A DNA stretch of 64,000 nt, from contig NC_003071.7 of assembly GCF_000001735.4 (NCBI RefSeq), forward strand, positions 16,901,443 through 16,965,442, written 5' to 3'. Shown here in pieces: positions 33,485-45,569 of the stretch (positions within the stretch are counted from its first letter, which is position 1; every line of letters begins with the position of its first letter). The notes beneath the pieces were generated by a model that worked only from the letters and a program-made list of their open reading frames with translations, made no database searches and was not told the DNA's origin. The position numbers were made by a program, and so were the translations under genes. The stretch is from Arabidopsis thaliana (Eukaryota; Streptophyta; Magnoliopsida; Brassicales; Brassicaceae).

Positions 33485-36400
33485 ATGGGAGGACCAGCTT
33501 ACGATTGTCTGACCAACCCTTTAGGAGCCGTCCGATTCTCCTTCGTAAATGCTCTGTCTTCAGGCTACGATCCGGCTTCGTCTGTCGGAAAAGACTGGGG
33601 TGTCGTTGATTTGTTCCGTCACTACTTCTCCGACGAATCTGCTATCTCCCAGGTTTGCCCTAAAACCTTTACTCTGTTTCTATTTTTTTTTGGGTTTAGG
33701 GCAATTGAGTATGTTTTGATTAATTACTACCCAATTAGCATAATAGGTTGATTTTTTCGTGTACTTTGGCTCTGTTTCTAAGTAAATCAGCTTACTTTAG
33801 GTTTTAGTCTATCCATAGATTGGTTAATTTGGGTTTTTTCAAGGATCTGTTTTGAGATATTTTTCTTAATTAACCGATAGTGTTTTCTTTTGTCTACTAG
33901 GTTCCAATTCTTGATTCGTCAAGTATTAAGTGGGTGCAACCCAAGACTCTTGTTCGGTTTCGTGGAATGATACAGGACATGCTTGGGAATGAATTCTATG
34001 CTGGTGCTTACAAGGTAGGAATATGACTTTTGATGGTTTCTACTAAAGAAGAATTCAATCTTTATCTATCAGTAACTGTTTCTGTTTTTACGTTCTGTTT
34101 AGGATGATTCAACATGGAGAACAAACAAGTACAGTGATGTTTCACAGTTTCCTGAGGGTTCTTCCACTGAAATTCAAGTTTGGGAGCGTCGCTTGCTTTA
34201 CTGTGTTCCAGTATGTTTTGTCTCATGCGGATCTTTCTTTTTTGTTGTTGGTCTCTCATATATGTTTAAACATAATAACACTTGATTGCAATGTTTAGGT
34301 TCCGGGAAAAAACCAGTGGACTGAATGTTCTTCACAAGAGCTAAAAAACCGGTTTTTGGATCTAACTGGCCAAAACAGGGAAAAGCGTGTGAGGGTGGAT
34401 GAAGAAATGACTGATTCCATGGACTCCAGTGTAAGCAACTTAGGTTCTCATGTTTGCTTTATATGAAACTGATTTTGTTGTAGCAACATCTATTGGTGTT
34501 GTTTGTCAATAACTTATTTTAGCCACCATTGCAGACTTTAGAAGCTGGGCGTAATGGTTCTCCTTTTAAGAAAATGGTAAGGATCTCTAGTCTCTTAAGT
34601 CTTTCTTCAAAGTCTTTATGAGTCTAACACTATAAGCTACAAAGTTGTGGAAAAAACCATATATTATAAACTTTTCTTTACTGTTACTGGGAAGAATCAT
34701 GAGACATTGAGATTTTGGCTGATGAAGAATTTCTGATTAATACTGTTTTTTATGTTCATCAGAAAGTGGGGGAAGCTACTTCATCAGCTTCAGAATCTCA
34801 GGTTCCACAAACTTCTGGTATTCCGCCTGCTACAAGTGCAGATTCTCTGCCTTGTCTTGTCAAGGTAAATATATGTTTACATTGTTCTTTATATTACCTG
34901 TTAACATGTGTATACAAAAGCAGCAAAGACTAGTCTGTTGACAAGATTCTTATGCGGCCACGCAGATCTATGATTCTCCAGAGTCAGATTTGAAGCTAAA
35001 TGATGTGGTTGAATTTCTTGGAGTGTTGACCTTCGATCCAATTGTTATGATGGATACAGATACACTTGATGAAAACTCTGATGCTCTTTCTGAAGCTGAA
35101 TCTGTTCAGATGCCCTCTGGAAAGGTCCCACGCCTCCATTGTCTTATCCATAGAAAGCTTGAAACACAGCATTTCCTGCATGGTTCTTCGTTATTACCAG
35201 AGGCAAGTATCATCGATTTAGAAAATATACCTCTCATACCTATTCGTGTTTTGAAATTTGTTTTAAATCTCTTGTTACTTTCCATTTAGCAGCCAAAATC
35301 CCCCCAAATATTCAAAGAGATAAGAGAGAGTTTGATGAAGTACCTTACCGGTCTACTTGGGAATGATCACATTGCCGCACAGTTCCTATTATTGCATCTC
35401 CTGTCAAAGGTAATTAGTTGAAAAAGGATCACTTGTTTTTATTCTCAGCTATTACTGCTACGGCCTTCTATATTCATATGTTTTTTTTCTCCTTTACAGG
35501 TGCATGGAAGAGTAGATAATGTTGCTGTTGGGAAGCTTTCTCTTAATCTCATACACCTTAATAAAGAAAGCATGTCTATCTTCGGTACCCAGCTCAGTGG
35601 TGCCCTCAAAAGCCTCCTACCGTTCACACAATCTATACCACTTACTATTGAGTATCTGAACACTGCCTCGTTCGGTCCCAAGAAAGACTATGGAATCAAC
35701 AGGTAAGAATCCAGTTCTACGAAATCTTAACAATGGTTTTGAATCATTCTTCTCTTGAAAGACCTGCAATTATATTGTTTTTATGACTCAGATTGATGCC
35801 TGGAGTTCTACAAATTGCTGATGGTACGCACTTGATATTGGATGAAACAGAGTTGCAACCAGGCACCTTGAACTCTGTTGGAGTTGAGAATGCAAATCTG
35901 CTTAAAAACCTCTTGGAATGTCAGAAGGTAGGGCAACGTCATTATTCACTTTTAATCAGATTCAAATATGAATATGGAATCTGCTGCTATTTCAGGTTGA
36001 GTATGATTTCCAATATTACAAAATGGAAATGGCCACTGATGTTCAAATGCTCATATTCTCCGAGGGAAAGTCGAACATAATGCCCGCCGATTTGGTTCTA
36101 CCTCTTCAACCTTCTCAAGTGAATTCATTGGAAGTCATCACACCAGAAACAGCTGAAACTTGGAGGTGCTACTTAGCTACTTGCAAATCATTATCACACT
36201 CCATTGGGCAAGAGTTGCAACAGGTATGTATATATCTATTGCATTAATGTTAGAATCTGCCAATCTGGTACTTCTAAAGAAATCCATTGTTTTCAGACTT
36301 TTGACTAATATTTTCTGCAAATTTTTGTTGCAGGTGGTGGAGAATGATTTGGTTGCAGCTAGACAAACAGATCGTAGTTTAGGCAGCCAAGACTTGAGCA

Positions 36401-36591
36401 GGTACAAAAGCCCTCCTTAGGGTTTATCCTTGTCAAATATGTGCAAAACTTACAATTATGTTGTTTGGTTCCACAGATTGTTGACAATGGCTCGTATGAT
36501 GTCTGTGAGTTATGGTGAGACTACGCTTTCACTAGAGCACTGGCAAATGGTGTTGGAACTAGAAAGACTTAGAAAGGAGAGGCTCAAGTAA
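33485..36591 (+). CDS. ETG1: E2F target gene 1, MCM-binding replisome factor
   Basis: Homologue of animal MCM-binding protein; associates with MCM helicase subunits and is needed for efficient DNA replication and sister-chromatid cohesion. Exons 33485-33652, 33901-34014, 34103-34210, 34299-34430, 34535-34576, 34763-34864, 34966-35202, 35293-35409, 35500-35702, 35792-35927, 35996-36223, 36334-36401 and 36477-36591 give 589 aa, as I recall for ETG1. Conserved N-terminal blocks are WVQPKTLVRFRGMIQDMLGN and DVVEFLGVLTFDP. The C-terminal part resembles a degenerate AAA/MCM fold (LLLHLLSKVHGR, PGVLQIADGTHLILDETEL). Intron 7 begins with GC (GAG|GCAAGT at 35203). Exons 5 and 8 have alternative in-frame acceptors: 34523 adds four residues and 35290 adds one Gln. 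Recalled as At2g40550. Confidence 0.95.
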
Positions 36592-37262
36592 AACCACCGT
36601 AACGAACAAGATGTATTATGGTTTCGAGACTATTTGGATATTGTAATTTTCACTAAGTTATCTGAGTAAGAAGAACCATATCGTTTCATTTCCTATCTAT
36701 TTATTAAGGTTCAACTTTTGAGCTATTGACTGGTAATGGAAAATGTTTGAGAAAGAAGAAAACTTGGAGACTTCAAACCCATTCCGGTTAATTTTCATCG
36801 TTGATCTGACATGGTAAATACTGAATAAAGCACATGCACACTGTGACACCTCTACTTTAAAAAGTACCAAATAGATAAACTGACTAGAAGATTATTTTCT
36901 TGTGATGCAAGTAAGAAACAAACTCAACCAATCGACCTTACTAAAGTATACTCTTCTATAAAATAAAGAAATTTCTTCTCCCCCGTATGTAAATTGAAAT
37001 CACCAGATGGAAGTCTTGGTATAGAGATATATCGATCTGATAATCTTATCACGGAAGAAGACTTTGGTCTCGATTGCATATCTCTCACGTACGACTCTCG
37101 TTTGTATGAATAGAAAGAACAAAGACACACACAATTTAACGAGTTCCCAAGGTCAAACCGATCCTTGGTACATCTCGGCTAGGCTTTGCCATAGCAAATT
37201 CACTATCCAGTTTTTTTTTTCTTTTTTTTATACATATGTACACAAGAGAGATAGAGAGAGGA
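36592..37262. other. Convergent 3' regions of ETG1 and kinase B
   Basis: Contains the ETG1 3' UTR and, from 36895 rightward, the kinase B 3' flank that is homologous to 15776-16530. The Copia-like insertion of copy A is absent, leaving the uninterrupted target site near 37120. A T-rich tract is at 37211-37229. Confidence 0.6.
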
Positions 37263-38285
37263 TTAGGTCAAAAGAAGCTTCGAGAAACTTGGAATCAACG
37301 ACCTAGATATCTCCTTGTTGTCTTCTGTTGTTGGCGATGGAAGTCCTTGTGTAATAAAAGGATGTTTCAAGAGCTCAGTCGCGGTGGGCCTGCGTGAACG
37401 CATGTCATCGCATCGCCTTAAGAAATCTTGAGCCTGCGGAGAGATAACGTCACGCAAATGCCATACGTAAAATTCGTCAAAGTACTCCTGGATAGGTATA
37501 GCTCCAAACATCTCATTAACCACACACCCTAGAGAATATATATCAAGGGCTGGATCGATATGTCCCGGATCGATCAGTCCGTTTGGTACAAAAGAGTCCG
37601 GGGGCATGTACTCAACAGTACCAAGGGACGTAGGATCATGATCGGTGTCAGGCTCTTTGGATGAACCGAAATCAGCAAGCTTGAGATCCCACGGCTCTCC
37701 AGGAGTTGTGGAAGGGAAGAGGAGAACGTTGGATGGCTTGAGGTCGCAGTAAACGTAACCATGGGAGTGAAGAGCCTCGAGTCCTTCTAGGATCATACGA
37801 GCCGTGCGACTGACCAAAGACTCAGGTATCGGCTCTTCTTTCCGACGGAAACCATATATAAACCTATGGAGATTACCTTTGGAGGCGTACTCCATATAGA
37901 TGTAGCAATATTCGTAGGGTTGGATTTGTAAGTGAAGCTTGTTTGAGGCTTGGACGATGCGAGGATGATCACGGAAACGATGCATGATCCTGAGCTCCTT
38001 CTCGAGAATCTTTTTGAGATGCATCGGCGATGACTTCTTTGCGTAAAGTCGGGAGTTGGAGTCCTTCTCGAGAGAGACGTAACCGAAGTTCCCTCGGCCA
38101 AGAGAAGAGAGCTTCGTCAACGAAGACTCGTCCACAATCCAATCATCATCTCTGCAAATTTGTTCCATCATCATAGTGAAGCTTTTACGTATTCGATTGT
38201 CTTTAGGTTTTCATCAGTCTCTCTATACCTATATATATATATTTTCTGTAGGTCGGTGCGTGGTTCGTTTTTTCAGTTGGAGCTA
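36890..38285 (-). repeat. Duplicated block, copy B (kinase with flanks)
   Basis: Inverted match of 14715-16530. Homology covers the leader (ttttccaactgaaaaaacga on the minus strand), the kinase and at least 370 bp of 3' flank. It lacks the 387-bp insertion and has a short AT tract. Confidence 0.9.
37263..38174 (-). CDS. Protein kinase gene B with intact catalytic residues
   Basis: Intronless, 303 aa from the ATG at 38174 (three successive Met codons; the second or third could also be used). A near-twin of kinase A. The Gly loop LGRGNFGYV is complete, the Lys lies in YAKKS (46/47), the hinge is YIYMEYASKGNL, the catalytic loop is YCDLKPSNVLL with Asp144 present, the metal-binding site is LADFGSS (D168), and the APE-like region is MPPDSF. 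DIYSLGCVVNEM follows. Of the three kinase genes here it is the only one keeping both catalytic Asp residues, so it is the one most likely to be active, although the His of HRD is Tyr. The C-terminal 20 residues (about 284-303) differ from kinase A only at the last one (Thr for Ala). Recalled as At2g40560. Confidence 0.88.
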   Translation of the reverse strand: MMMEQICRDDDWIVDESSLTKLSSLGRGNFGYVSLEKDSNSRLYAKKSSPMHLKKILEKELRIMHRFRDHPRIVQASNKLHLQIQPYEYCYIYMEYASKGNLHRFIYGFRRKEEPIPESLVSRTARMILEGLEALHSHGYVYCDLKPSNVLLFPSTTPGEPWDLKLADFGSSKEPDTDHDPTSLGTVEYMPPDSFVPNGLIDPGHIDPALDIYSLGCVVNEMFGAIPIQEYFDEFYVWHLRDVISPQAQDFLRRCDDMRSRRPTATELLKHPFITQGLPSPTTEDNKEISRSLIPSFSKLLLT

Positions 38286-39623
38286 GGACAGATTTTCCTT
38301 TTCCAATTAAGAATCTGAAATATCGTATACACGCTTTAGTTAAACTATATCCTCAACTTATTTAATATTTATATTATTTAATGCTAAAAATGAAAATTTA
38401 TTATAAATTACAAATTCTAAATGTTAAAAGATTTACACTATTATTTATTCAAAATGTGTATACAAGAAATATAACCAACCAATAAATATAGACAAATTAA
38501 AAGTAACATAATTTGTTAGCACAATAATATATGAATATTAAAAAGCACATATTGATCTTAAATATTCCTAAATATAAAAAGAAACTGAAATAAATAAACA
38601 AAACTTTCTATTAATTTTAATATTTTTTCATTTTATGATTAGTGATTTTTCGTATTATTTTAAATTTTACTTTTAGAAAGAAAAGTAATTGTAATCCTAG
38701 ATTCATTGGAATCGAGTAGATTTTTTTAGTAAATACATCATCAATTATTGTTGATATATGATATATTTTCTATTCGAATATATTTTGAGTCAATAATATT
38801 AGTTGTTAAAACAATTATGCAAAAGTGAAGTAAAAAGATATATGTGTTTATATATATATGGGGTAGGAAAATAAAAACTTTCAACAATTAAATTCGATAT
38901 ATATGTTATTTTTTTCACTTGATATTACTTTTTTCCCATAAGACTAAAGGAAGACTGATAAATTGATTTCTTAAAATTTTATTTAAATGAAACCAAATAA
39001 CCAATAATCCAATATTCACCAAATTAAGTTTCCTTTTTCGTATTATTTTAATTATGATAGCTTAATGATATCAATTGTTAATTTTTATTTAAATTTCCTA
39101 TCAAACGGATAAAAGATTACGAAGTAGGATTATGTTAAAAGACAAATTGAAGATTATAATGGATTTTTAAAGGTTATAAGATTACTTTGTTAATATTTAA
39201 GATTTGGGGACAATTTGGAATATTTAGTATTTGTTTTAAGAAAATAAAAGATTTTGGCCAATTTTTCCTAATGTCAATTTAGTATTTTTGTACCGGCTAA
39301 ATAATCTTTCGTGTAGACAAAAATCAACTCTGAATAAAATAATAATAAACCCACCAGCCGTTAAAAAAGGGTGAAAAACATAGTGGAGCCCTATCCTTCT
39401 CTCTCTCTCTCGTAGCCCTCCTCTGTTCCATCTTCTTGCTCCGCCGATCTCCCTCTGCTCTTTCTTCTTCTTCTTCTTCTTCAATTCTGTTTTTATTTAT
39501 TTCTTTATAAACCTTCTCTCTTAAAACCCAAATTCAAAAAAATCAAACGAAGAAAAATCTCCGAGTTAGAATCGTCCATAATCTTGAGACTAAGTGAGAA
39601 ATAGTATCCAAGGTGATCAAACA
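38175..39623. other. Divergent intergenic region, kinase B and Rit1-like gene
   Basis: 1.45 kb, strongly AT-rich. The left end is the kinase B leader (homologous to that of kinase A). The right end, near 39395-39480, is a CT/TTC-rich leader of the next gene. No gene is recognised between them. Confidence 0.5.
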
Positions 39624-41846
39624 ATGGGTGCAAAATCAGAAGAGCCGATGATGACAACAAGAGATAGTATATACAGAGCTGCAAGGAATATAAAACGACG
39701 AGACAACAGTCTCTACAACGCTCTTCGATCTATCTACCAAGACTCCATCTTCGTCCACGAGATCTCTCTGCTTTGGCCTAAACTTCCTCTCGTTGCAAAC
39801 CTTCGTTGTGGTCTCTGGTACTCTGAAAAGTTCGACGCCACTTGCTACTTCAAATCCACCGATGGTCATACCAATAATTTGTCCTTTAACACTTCTCGTC
39901 TCAATCTCCATCTTCCTCTTCTCGCTGGTATCATCAATTCATCCTTCTTCCCACCATTATTAGATTAATGAAGTATATATCTTTAGTTTCTAAAGCATAT
40001 ATCTTTATGCATTGTTCATCGTTGTGTTGTGTGTGATTGCCATGGATAGGAGAAAAAGGAGGATGCATCATTATTGATTCTACTCGTAAAGGAAAGCGTT
40101 TTCCGGATAGCATGTCGAAAACGATACCTATGTGGTCTTGTGTAGTGAACCGTTCAATATTTAATCATTGGAACAGATTATGTAACATTGATGCAGTGAG
40201 TTACAATGTAGATCATAACTCTTGTTGTCTTTTTTGAGGAAGTGTTCTTGTATTAACATTCTGTTTTTTGAGTAGGGTTTGACTAGTGATGATGATGGTG
40301 ATAACATCAGGAAATTGTTAGATAAATGGGATTGTTCGTTACATCTACCACTATGGGTTTCAAATACTGAGAGGGCTTCTATTGAAGCTAGATTGGATGA
40401 GTGGACAAGAGAGTTAGATGAGAGTGGAGCTGATATAGCTTCTCTAGCTTCATGTTTGAGAAAACCTTTGCGTCCTCTTTGGGTTTCACAGAAAACTGTT
40501 ATATGGTTGAATGAAGTACCTGAGCATGATTCATGGGATTTCACACCTCTTATCCTTGTCTCAGCTTCTGCTTCTGGTGAACTTCAAAACAGAACTAGTT
40601 CAGAGTTTAGTTGGAATTATATTCCAGGGGCTGGTGATGATGAAGAGAGTTGGGCTAGAGGTTTATCCCCAAATGTTTTTTGGACACATGTTGATGATTT
40701 GATTCACTCAGGGCCTGACTTGTGTAACCAGAAAGTTGCAGAGATTGTTGAAAACGATAGAGTGTATCGAGCGCATAGAGGTCAAGAAGCTCCTCAGGTT
40801 GTTGTCAAATGCTCAAAATCTAATGGTGGAGTCAATCACGCTAAGAGTGATGAAATCTTATGTCTTAGTGCACAAATACCGAAAGTTGATGAAGAAAGAT
40901 TAGTATTTTGGTTGTCATCAACGAATCTTGCTGTTGGTGCATCACAAGTAGGTGAGTTTAAGTTTCTTACTACAATTGTAGTCTCTTTCTTTTCCATTAA
41001 CTAGGAAAATCTTCAGATTCTCAACATTTGTCTCTTTCTTACTACAAATGTTGTTGCTTTGGCCTCTCATCAAATCTTCTTATCCTTTTGTGTTGCAGCT
41101 TGTAAGGAGACATCAATTGACTGCATATTAAATTGTGATCAAAATCCTATCTCAGTCCCTGTATCATATCTTGAAGAGCATTTGCATCTACCCATGAAGG
41201 TATGTACCTTTAAGACAAACCAAACTCTTGTATGACACACAATGTTTTCCTCTAACAAATATTCATTAAATGTATATATGTTCACCAATCACCAGGGTTC
41301 AAAATTTGATAGATTTTCTATATCAAGAAATCTTCCTCCCGCGGTTAATTTTGCTAAGCTCAAGATGAGTTCAGGGAAGAAAGTCTTGGTTTGTTGTCAA
41401 GATGGTAAGTTTGTTAAAGCATAGTTTGTAGTTTGTAACTCTTATGTAGGTCTGATCCATATTGTAATTGTTAATGATAGGGGAAGATATCAGTATATGT
41501 GTTTGCTTGGCCATCTTGATGTCATTATTCAATGAAGAAGGTGATGTTTTGTACTACTTTTTCGGAACCATAATGGTGTCTTTAACCTTATAACACATAA
41601 AACTAAAACACTTGGATCTATTGGTTTATGATTGTAACATGATGCTGAGATATATGAATTATGAATCATTTTGCAGGGGCCTTTGATGGTGGAAAATCCT
41701 TTGAAGAGAAGAGTATAACAAAAATGGATATGCGACGGATGCTAATATTTATATGCAAATACGCGGTGAATGCTCGACCATCTAGAGGCAATCTAAAGCA
41801 AGTTTTTGGTTTTCTCTCGTCTCACCGCGAAAATTCAGACGAGTGA
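39624..41846 (+). CDS. Rit1-type initiator tRNA 2'-O-ribosylphosphate transferase
   Basis: Homologue of yeast Rit1, which adds a ribosyl-phosphate from PRPP to A64 of initiator tRNA-Met and so keeps it out of elongation. Exons 39624-39927, 40050-40195, 40276-40951, 41099-41199, 41296-41404, 41481-41540 and 41677-41846 give 521 aa. Conserved blocks include LVANLRCGLWY, FKSTDGHTNNLSFNTSRLNL and GGCIIIDSTRKGKRFPDSMS in the N-terminal half. The C-terminal domain has a dual-specificity-phosphatase-like fold: KKVLVCCQDGEDISICVCLA occupies the P-loop position, with the Cys-x5-Arg signature lost. Six GT-AG introns. Recalled as At2g40570. Confidence 0.92.
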
Positions 41847-42521
41847 AGTAGAAAAATCCTCCATGTAGCGCTCAAGCTTTTTAGTTGGTTAACCTTTTTG
41901 GTGTGTGTGTGTGGCTAGGAAAGAAAAAAAAATTCACTGATTTGCAAAATTTTGCTGAAATCTGTACAAACTTCATTATACTTGTTTTTCCTACAACATC
42001 ATATGTATCATTAATCCATAATAGGCATAAATCATTAAATATTCATGGTTAGATTTGTTTAGTTTATATTAACTAAATATTTAGATTGAACAACATTTAT
42101 CTATCTTTAAACACACAAAGTAATTTACCAACATATTATTAATTTTTTTAAAAAATACTATTTAACACATTTATATGCTTTATATCAAAATTAACCAAAA
42201 AACAAATGAGTTCTAAGAATACATTAAATCATCTTGATTACATTTGTTAACTATGCACTTTTTTAATAACTAAGTTTTCCTAGTTAGATGATTGAACAGC
42301 ATATATGTGTTAATATCGTTAAAGTACACAGTAATTTTACCAAAATATTATAAAACACGTTTATACTAAAATTAACAATATATATTTATGATCAAAACAA
42401 TTAACCCCACAAAATCTGAAACAGAGTTCTAACCAAAAAAATACAGAACAAGTTTTGCTAACCAAAAGAAGTCTTCATTGGAGACAGTCTGTGTTCTAGG
42501 CAACCTAGTCTCATCATCACT
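41847..42521. other. Intergenic region before kinase C
   Basis: Contains the 3' UTR of the Rit1-like gene and AT-rich DNA with a degenerate internal repeat: phrases such as accaa.atatta.taa.ac and taac.aa..t recur around 42120-42200 and 42330-42400. A 42-bp partial copy of the kinase C N-terminus lies just before its start (listed separately). Confidence 0.45.
42466..42507 (+). repeat. Partial tandem copy of the kinase C 5' coding end
   Basis: gtcttcattggagac at 42471-42485 repeats 42548-42562, 77 bp downstream, and similarity extends about 42 bp (42466-42507 against 42543-42584, ending ...ggcaa..tag). In frame it would read SSLETVCVLGNL against SSLETVSVLGKL. It lies before the ATG, so it is probably leader or promoter DNA produced by a 77-bp tandem duplication. 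Confidence 0.8.
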
Positions 42522-43457
42522 ATGGAGATTATCGAAGATCTAAAAGAGTCTTCATTGGAGACTGTCAGTGTTCTTGGCAAATTAGGTACCTTCGGCTTTG
42601 TGTCTCTCCAGAGTGATTCAAACTTAGGGAAATCATACGTCAAGAAGACAAGTACTCTCGAACAGTCCAAGAATCTCGAGAAGGAGCTCAGGATCATGCT
42701 TCGTTTCCACAACAATCCCTTCATAGTCCGAGCTTCAAGCGATCATCTTCACTTTGCGACTAACACCAAAAGCATGAGTTTGTGTTACATCTACATGGAG
42801 TATGCTTCCTTAGGGAATCTCAACAAGATGATCTCTGATGCCGGAGGGAGATTGTCTGAAGATAGTGTCAGACGTGCCACTCGTATGATCCTACAAGGAC
42901 TCAAGGCTCTTCACTCTGAAGGTTTTGTCCACTGCGACCTCAAGCCATCAAATGTACTTGTCTTCCCTTCCAACACACGTGGAGAGCCATGGGATCTCAA
43001 GCTTGCTGGTTTCGGTTTATCCAAAGAGCCTACTATGGACTCTAGCTTGTTGTTTCCTGGAACCCTTGAGGAGTACATGTCGCCTGAGGCCATTGAGCGG
43101 GACAGGTTTGTTGGGAAGGACAAACTGATCGGACCAGCCCGTGATATATGGTCTCTAGGACGTATTGTTCTTAGGATGTTTGGGGGTATTCCTGTTGAGG
43201 TGAGAGGCTCTAACACATGGAGGCTGTACGAAGATATCTCTCCGGAGGCCACAGACTTTGTTAGGCGGTGCTTGGCATGGCGCCCTTCGAATCGGGCCAC
43301 CGTGGATGAGCTCTTAGACCATCCTTTTGCTGCTGAAAAACTTCCATTGCTTCTTTCTTTCTTAAGGGTTCCTTCTTTCGTAAGAAGGAATGTCAATGAA
43401 AAATTGAATGTTAGACAAGAAGAACTGATTCCAAAGCCTCAAGGCTTGCTCTGGTGA
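42522..43457 (+). CDS. Protein kinase-like gene C, DFG aspartate replaced by Gly
   Basis: Intronless, 311 aa, a diverged relative of kinases A and B in the opposite orientation to B. The Gly loop LGKLGTFGFVSL is nearly standard; Lys is at YVKK (41/42); the hinge is YIYMEYASLGNL. The catalytic loop HCDLKPSNVLVF retains Asp139. The metal-binding DFG reads GFG (LAGFGLS, G163), so the Mg-chelating Asp is missing. An SPEA APE-like motif is present. The C-terminal ~40 residues (from about 272) are unlike A and B. Loss of the DFG Asp normally abolishes catalysis; activity could persist only by an unusual mechanism. Recalled as At2g40580. Confidence 0.85.
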   Translation: MEIIEDLKESSLETVSVLGKLGTFGFVSLQSDSNLGKSYVKKTSTLEQSKNLEKELRIMLRFHNNPFIVRASSDHLHFATNTKSMSLCYIYMEYASLGNLNKMISDAGGRLSEDSVRRATRMILQGLKALHSEGFVHCDLKPSNVLVFPSNTRGEPWDLKLAGFGLSKEPTMDSSLLFPGTLEEYMSPEAIERDRFVGKDKLIGPARDIWSLGRIVLRMFGGIPVEVRGSNTWRLYEDISPEATDFVRRCLAWRPSNRATVDELLDHPFAAEKLPLLLSFLRVPSFVRRNVNEKLNVRQEELIPKPQGLLW

Positions 43458-43772
43458 CAAGAAAATGAAGACAGAAATTATGAACCGAAACTAAACGCCT
43501 ACTGCATGCAATTTCTCTTCTAATTCTCAATTCTCGGACTCAAAACTATTTTTCACAAATAATCTCAAATTTTCGTATGTGAAGGACATTACCATGTAAC
43601 TTAAGCAAATTGCAAAACTATGAGGTTTATATATAATAATAACAAAGTCGAGACATTTATTTGAAAAAAAAAAAAAACATAAGGAGATTCACAAGGAAAC
43701 AAAATCTGAAGCCAACATAAGAAAAACAAAAATCTTGAAAAATGAAACTACAATTTAAGCTGATTGCAGGCT
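43458..43772. other. Convergent 3' gap between kinase C and RPS26B
   Basis: 315 bp of 3' untranslated sequence from both genes, with an A-rich run at 43663-43677. Nothing else is seen. Confidence 0.5.
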
Positions 43773-44903
<1,131 letters not shown>

Positions 44904-44964
44904 CTTTGGCTATTCCTCTCTTCTCACTCTCCAGATGTCGATGGACTTAAGTGTGTGTCCGCTG

Positions 44965-45057
44965 CTAGGGTTTACTCGCTTCTCATCGATAGAGGAGATG
45001 ATCTTTATTGTTACTTATTGGGCCTTAAATTACGATGGGCTTTTACATAGTGGGCTT
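44965..45057 (-). promoter_or_regulatory. RPS26B promoter: telo-box and site II elements
   Basis: ctagggttt at 44965-44973 is a telo-box read on the minus strand. tgggcc (45019-45024), tgggct (45036-45041) and tgggctt (45051-45057) are site II elements. Order and spacing match the RPS26A promoter, and homology reaches about 45115. Confidence 0.8.
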
Positions 45058-45184
45058 AGGCTTTATTTTCTCTTGTTTTAAAATAAACACTGGCAGTGAC
45101 TTTTCGTTCCTCACTCAGAGATGGTTGCTGAGCACGGGCAATCTTCAGTGGTCAAGTGATTAACCTTTTGTTTTTTCTGTTTCT

Positions 45185-45412
45185 ATGATAAAACGTTTTC
45201 TTCTGTTTGTGTTTCTCGCGTTTACATTTGCTCTTTCCAAACATAGTGATGGCCTCAGCTCCGAACTCAGGAAGACCAAGAAGAAATGCAAGCAGCTTAT
45301 TTTACACACTTCTTACCTTTCGAGAGAATCCTATTTAGGTTTTTCGGTTTCACTTGGCAGGGTCTTGGAGATAACTAGTCATATGGGAAGACATAATAAG
45401 GGAGTCAAGTGA
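45185..45412 (+). CDS. Small ORF with signal-peptide-like N-terminus (doubtful)
   Basis: An ATG-initiated frame of 75 codons: a basic start followed by a hydrophobic core (MIKRFLLFVFLAFTFALS), then a Lys-rich, mostly polar tail with one Cys (KTKKKCKQL). This could be a secreted peptide, but no family is recognised and the frame is short enough to be chance. It sits between two copies of gtcaagtgat.aacctttt, so the whole segment may be inserted DNA. Confidence 0.25.
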   Translation: MIKRFLLFVFLAFTFALSKHSDGLSSELRKTKKKCKQLILHTSYLSRESYLGFSVSLGRVLEITSHMGRHNKGVK

Positions 45413-45569
45413 TAAACCTTTTCTTTTAGATGCAAGAATTTTCTTTATTACCAAATCTAAATGTAACGAATAATCACAAGGCATTCATAACGCAACACAA
45501 ATAGCAAATGATTTGTTTGTGCGAAGGATTGGGGAATATTTTTGTGTATCTTCGGCCATTGATTGGACT

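Larger units (their letters stand above)
44904..45569. other. Gap between RPS26B promoter and macrodomain gene 3' end
   Basis: Contains the RPS26B promoter, a small open frame (45185-45412) framed by an imperfect direct repeat (45151-45173 and 45404-45427), and the 3' UTR of the macrodomain gene, which is duplicated at 13845-14035. Confidence 0.55.
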
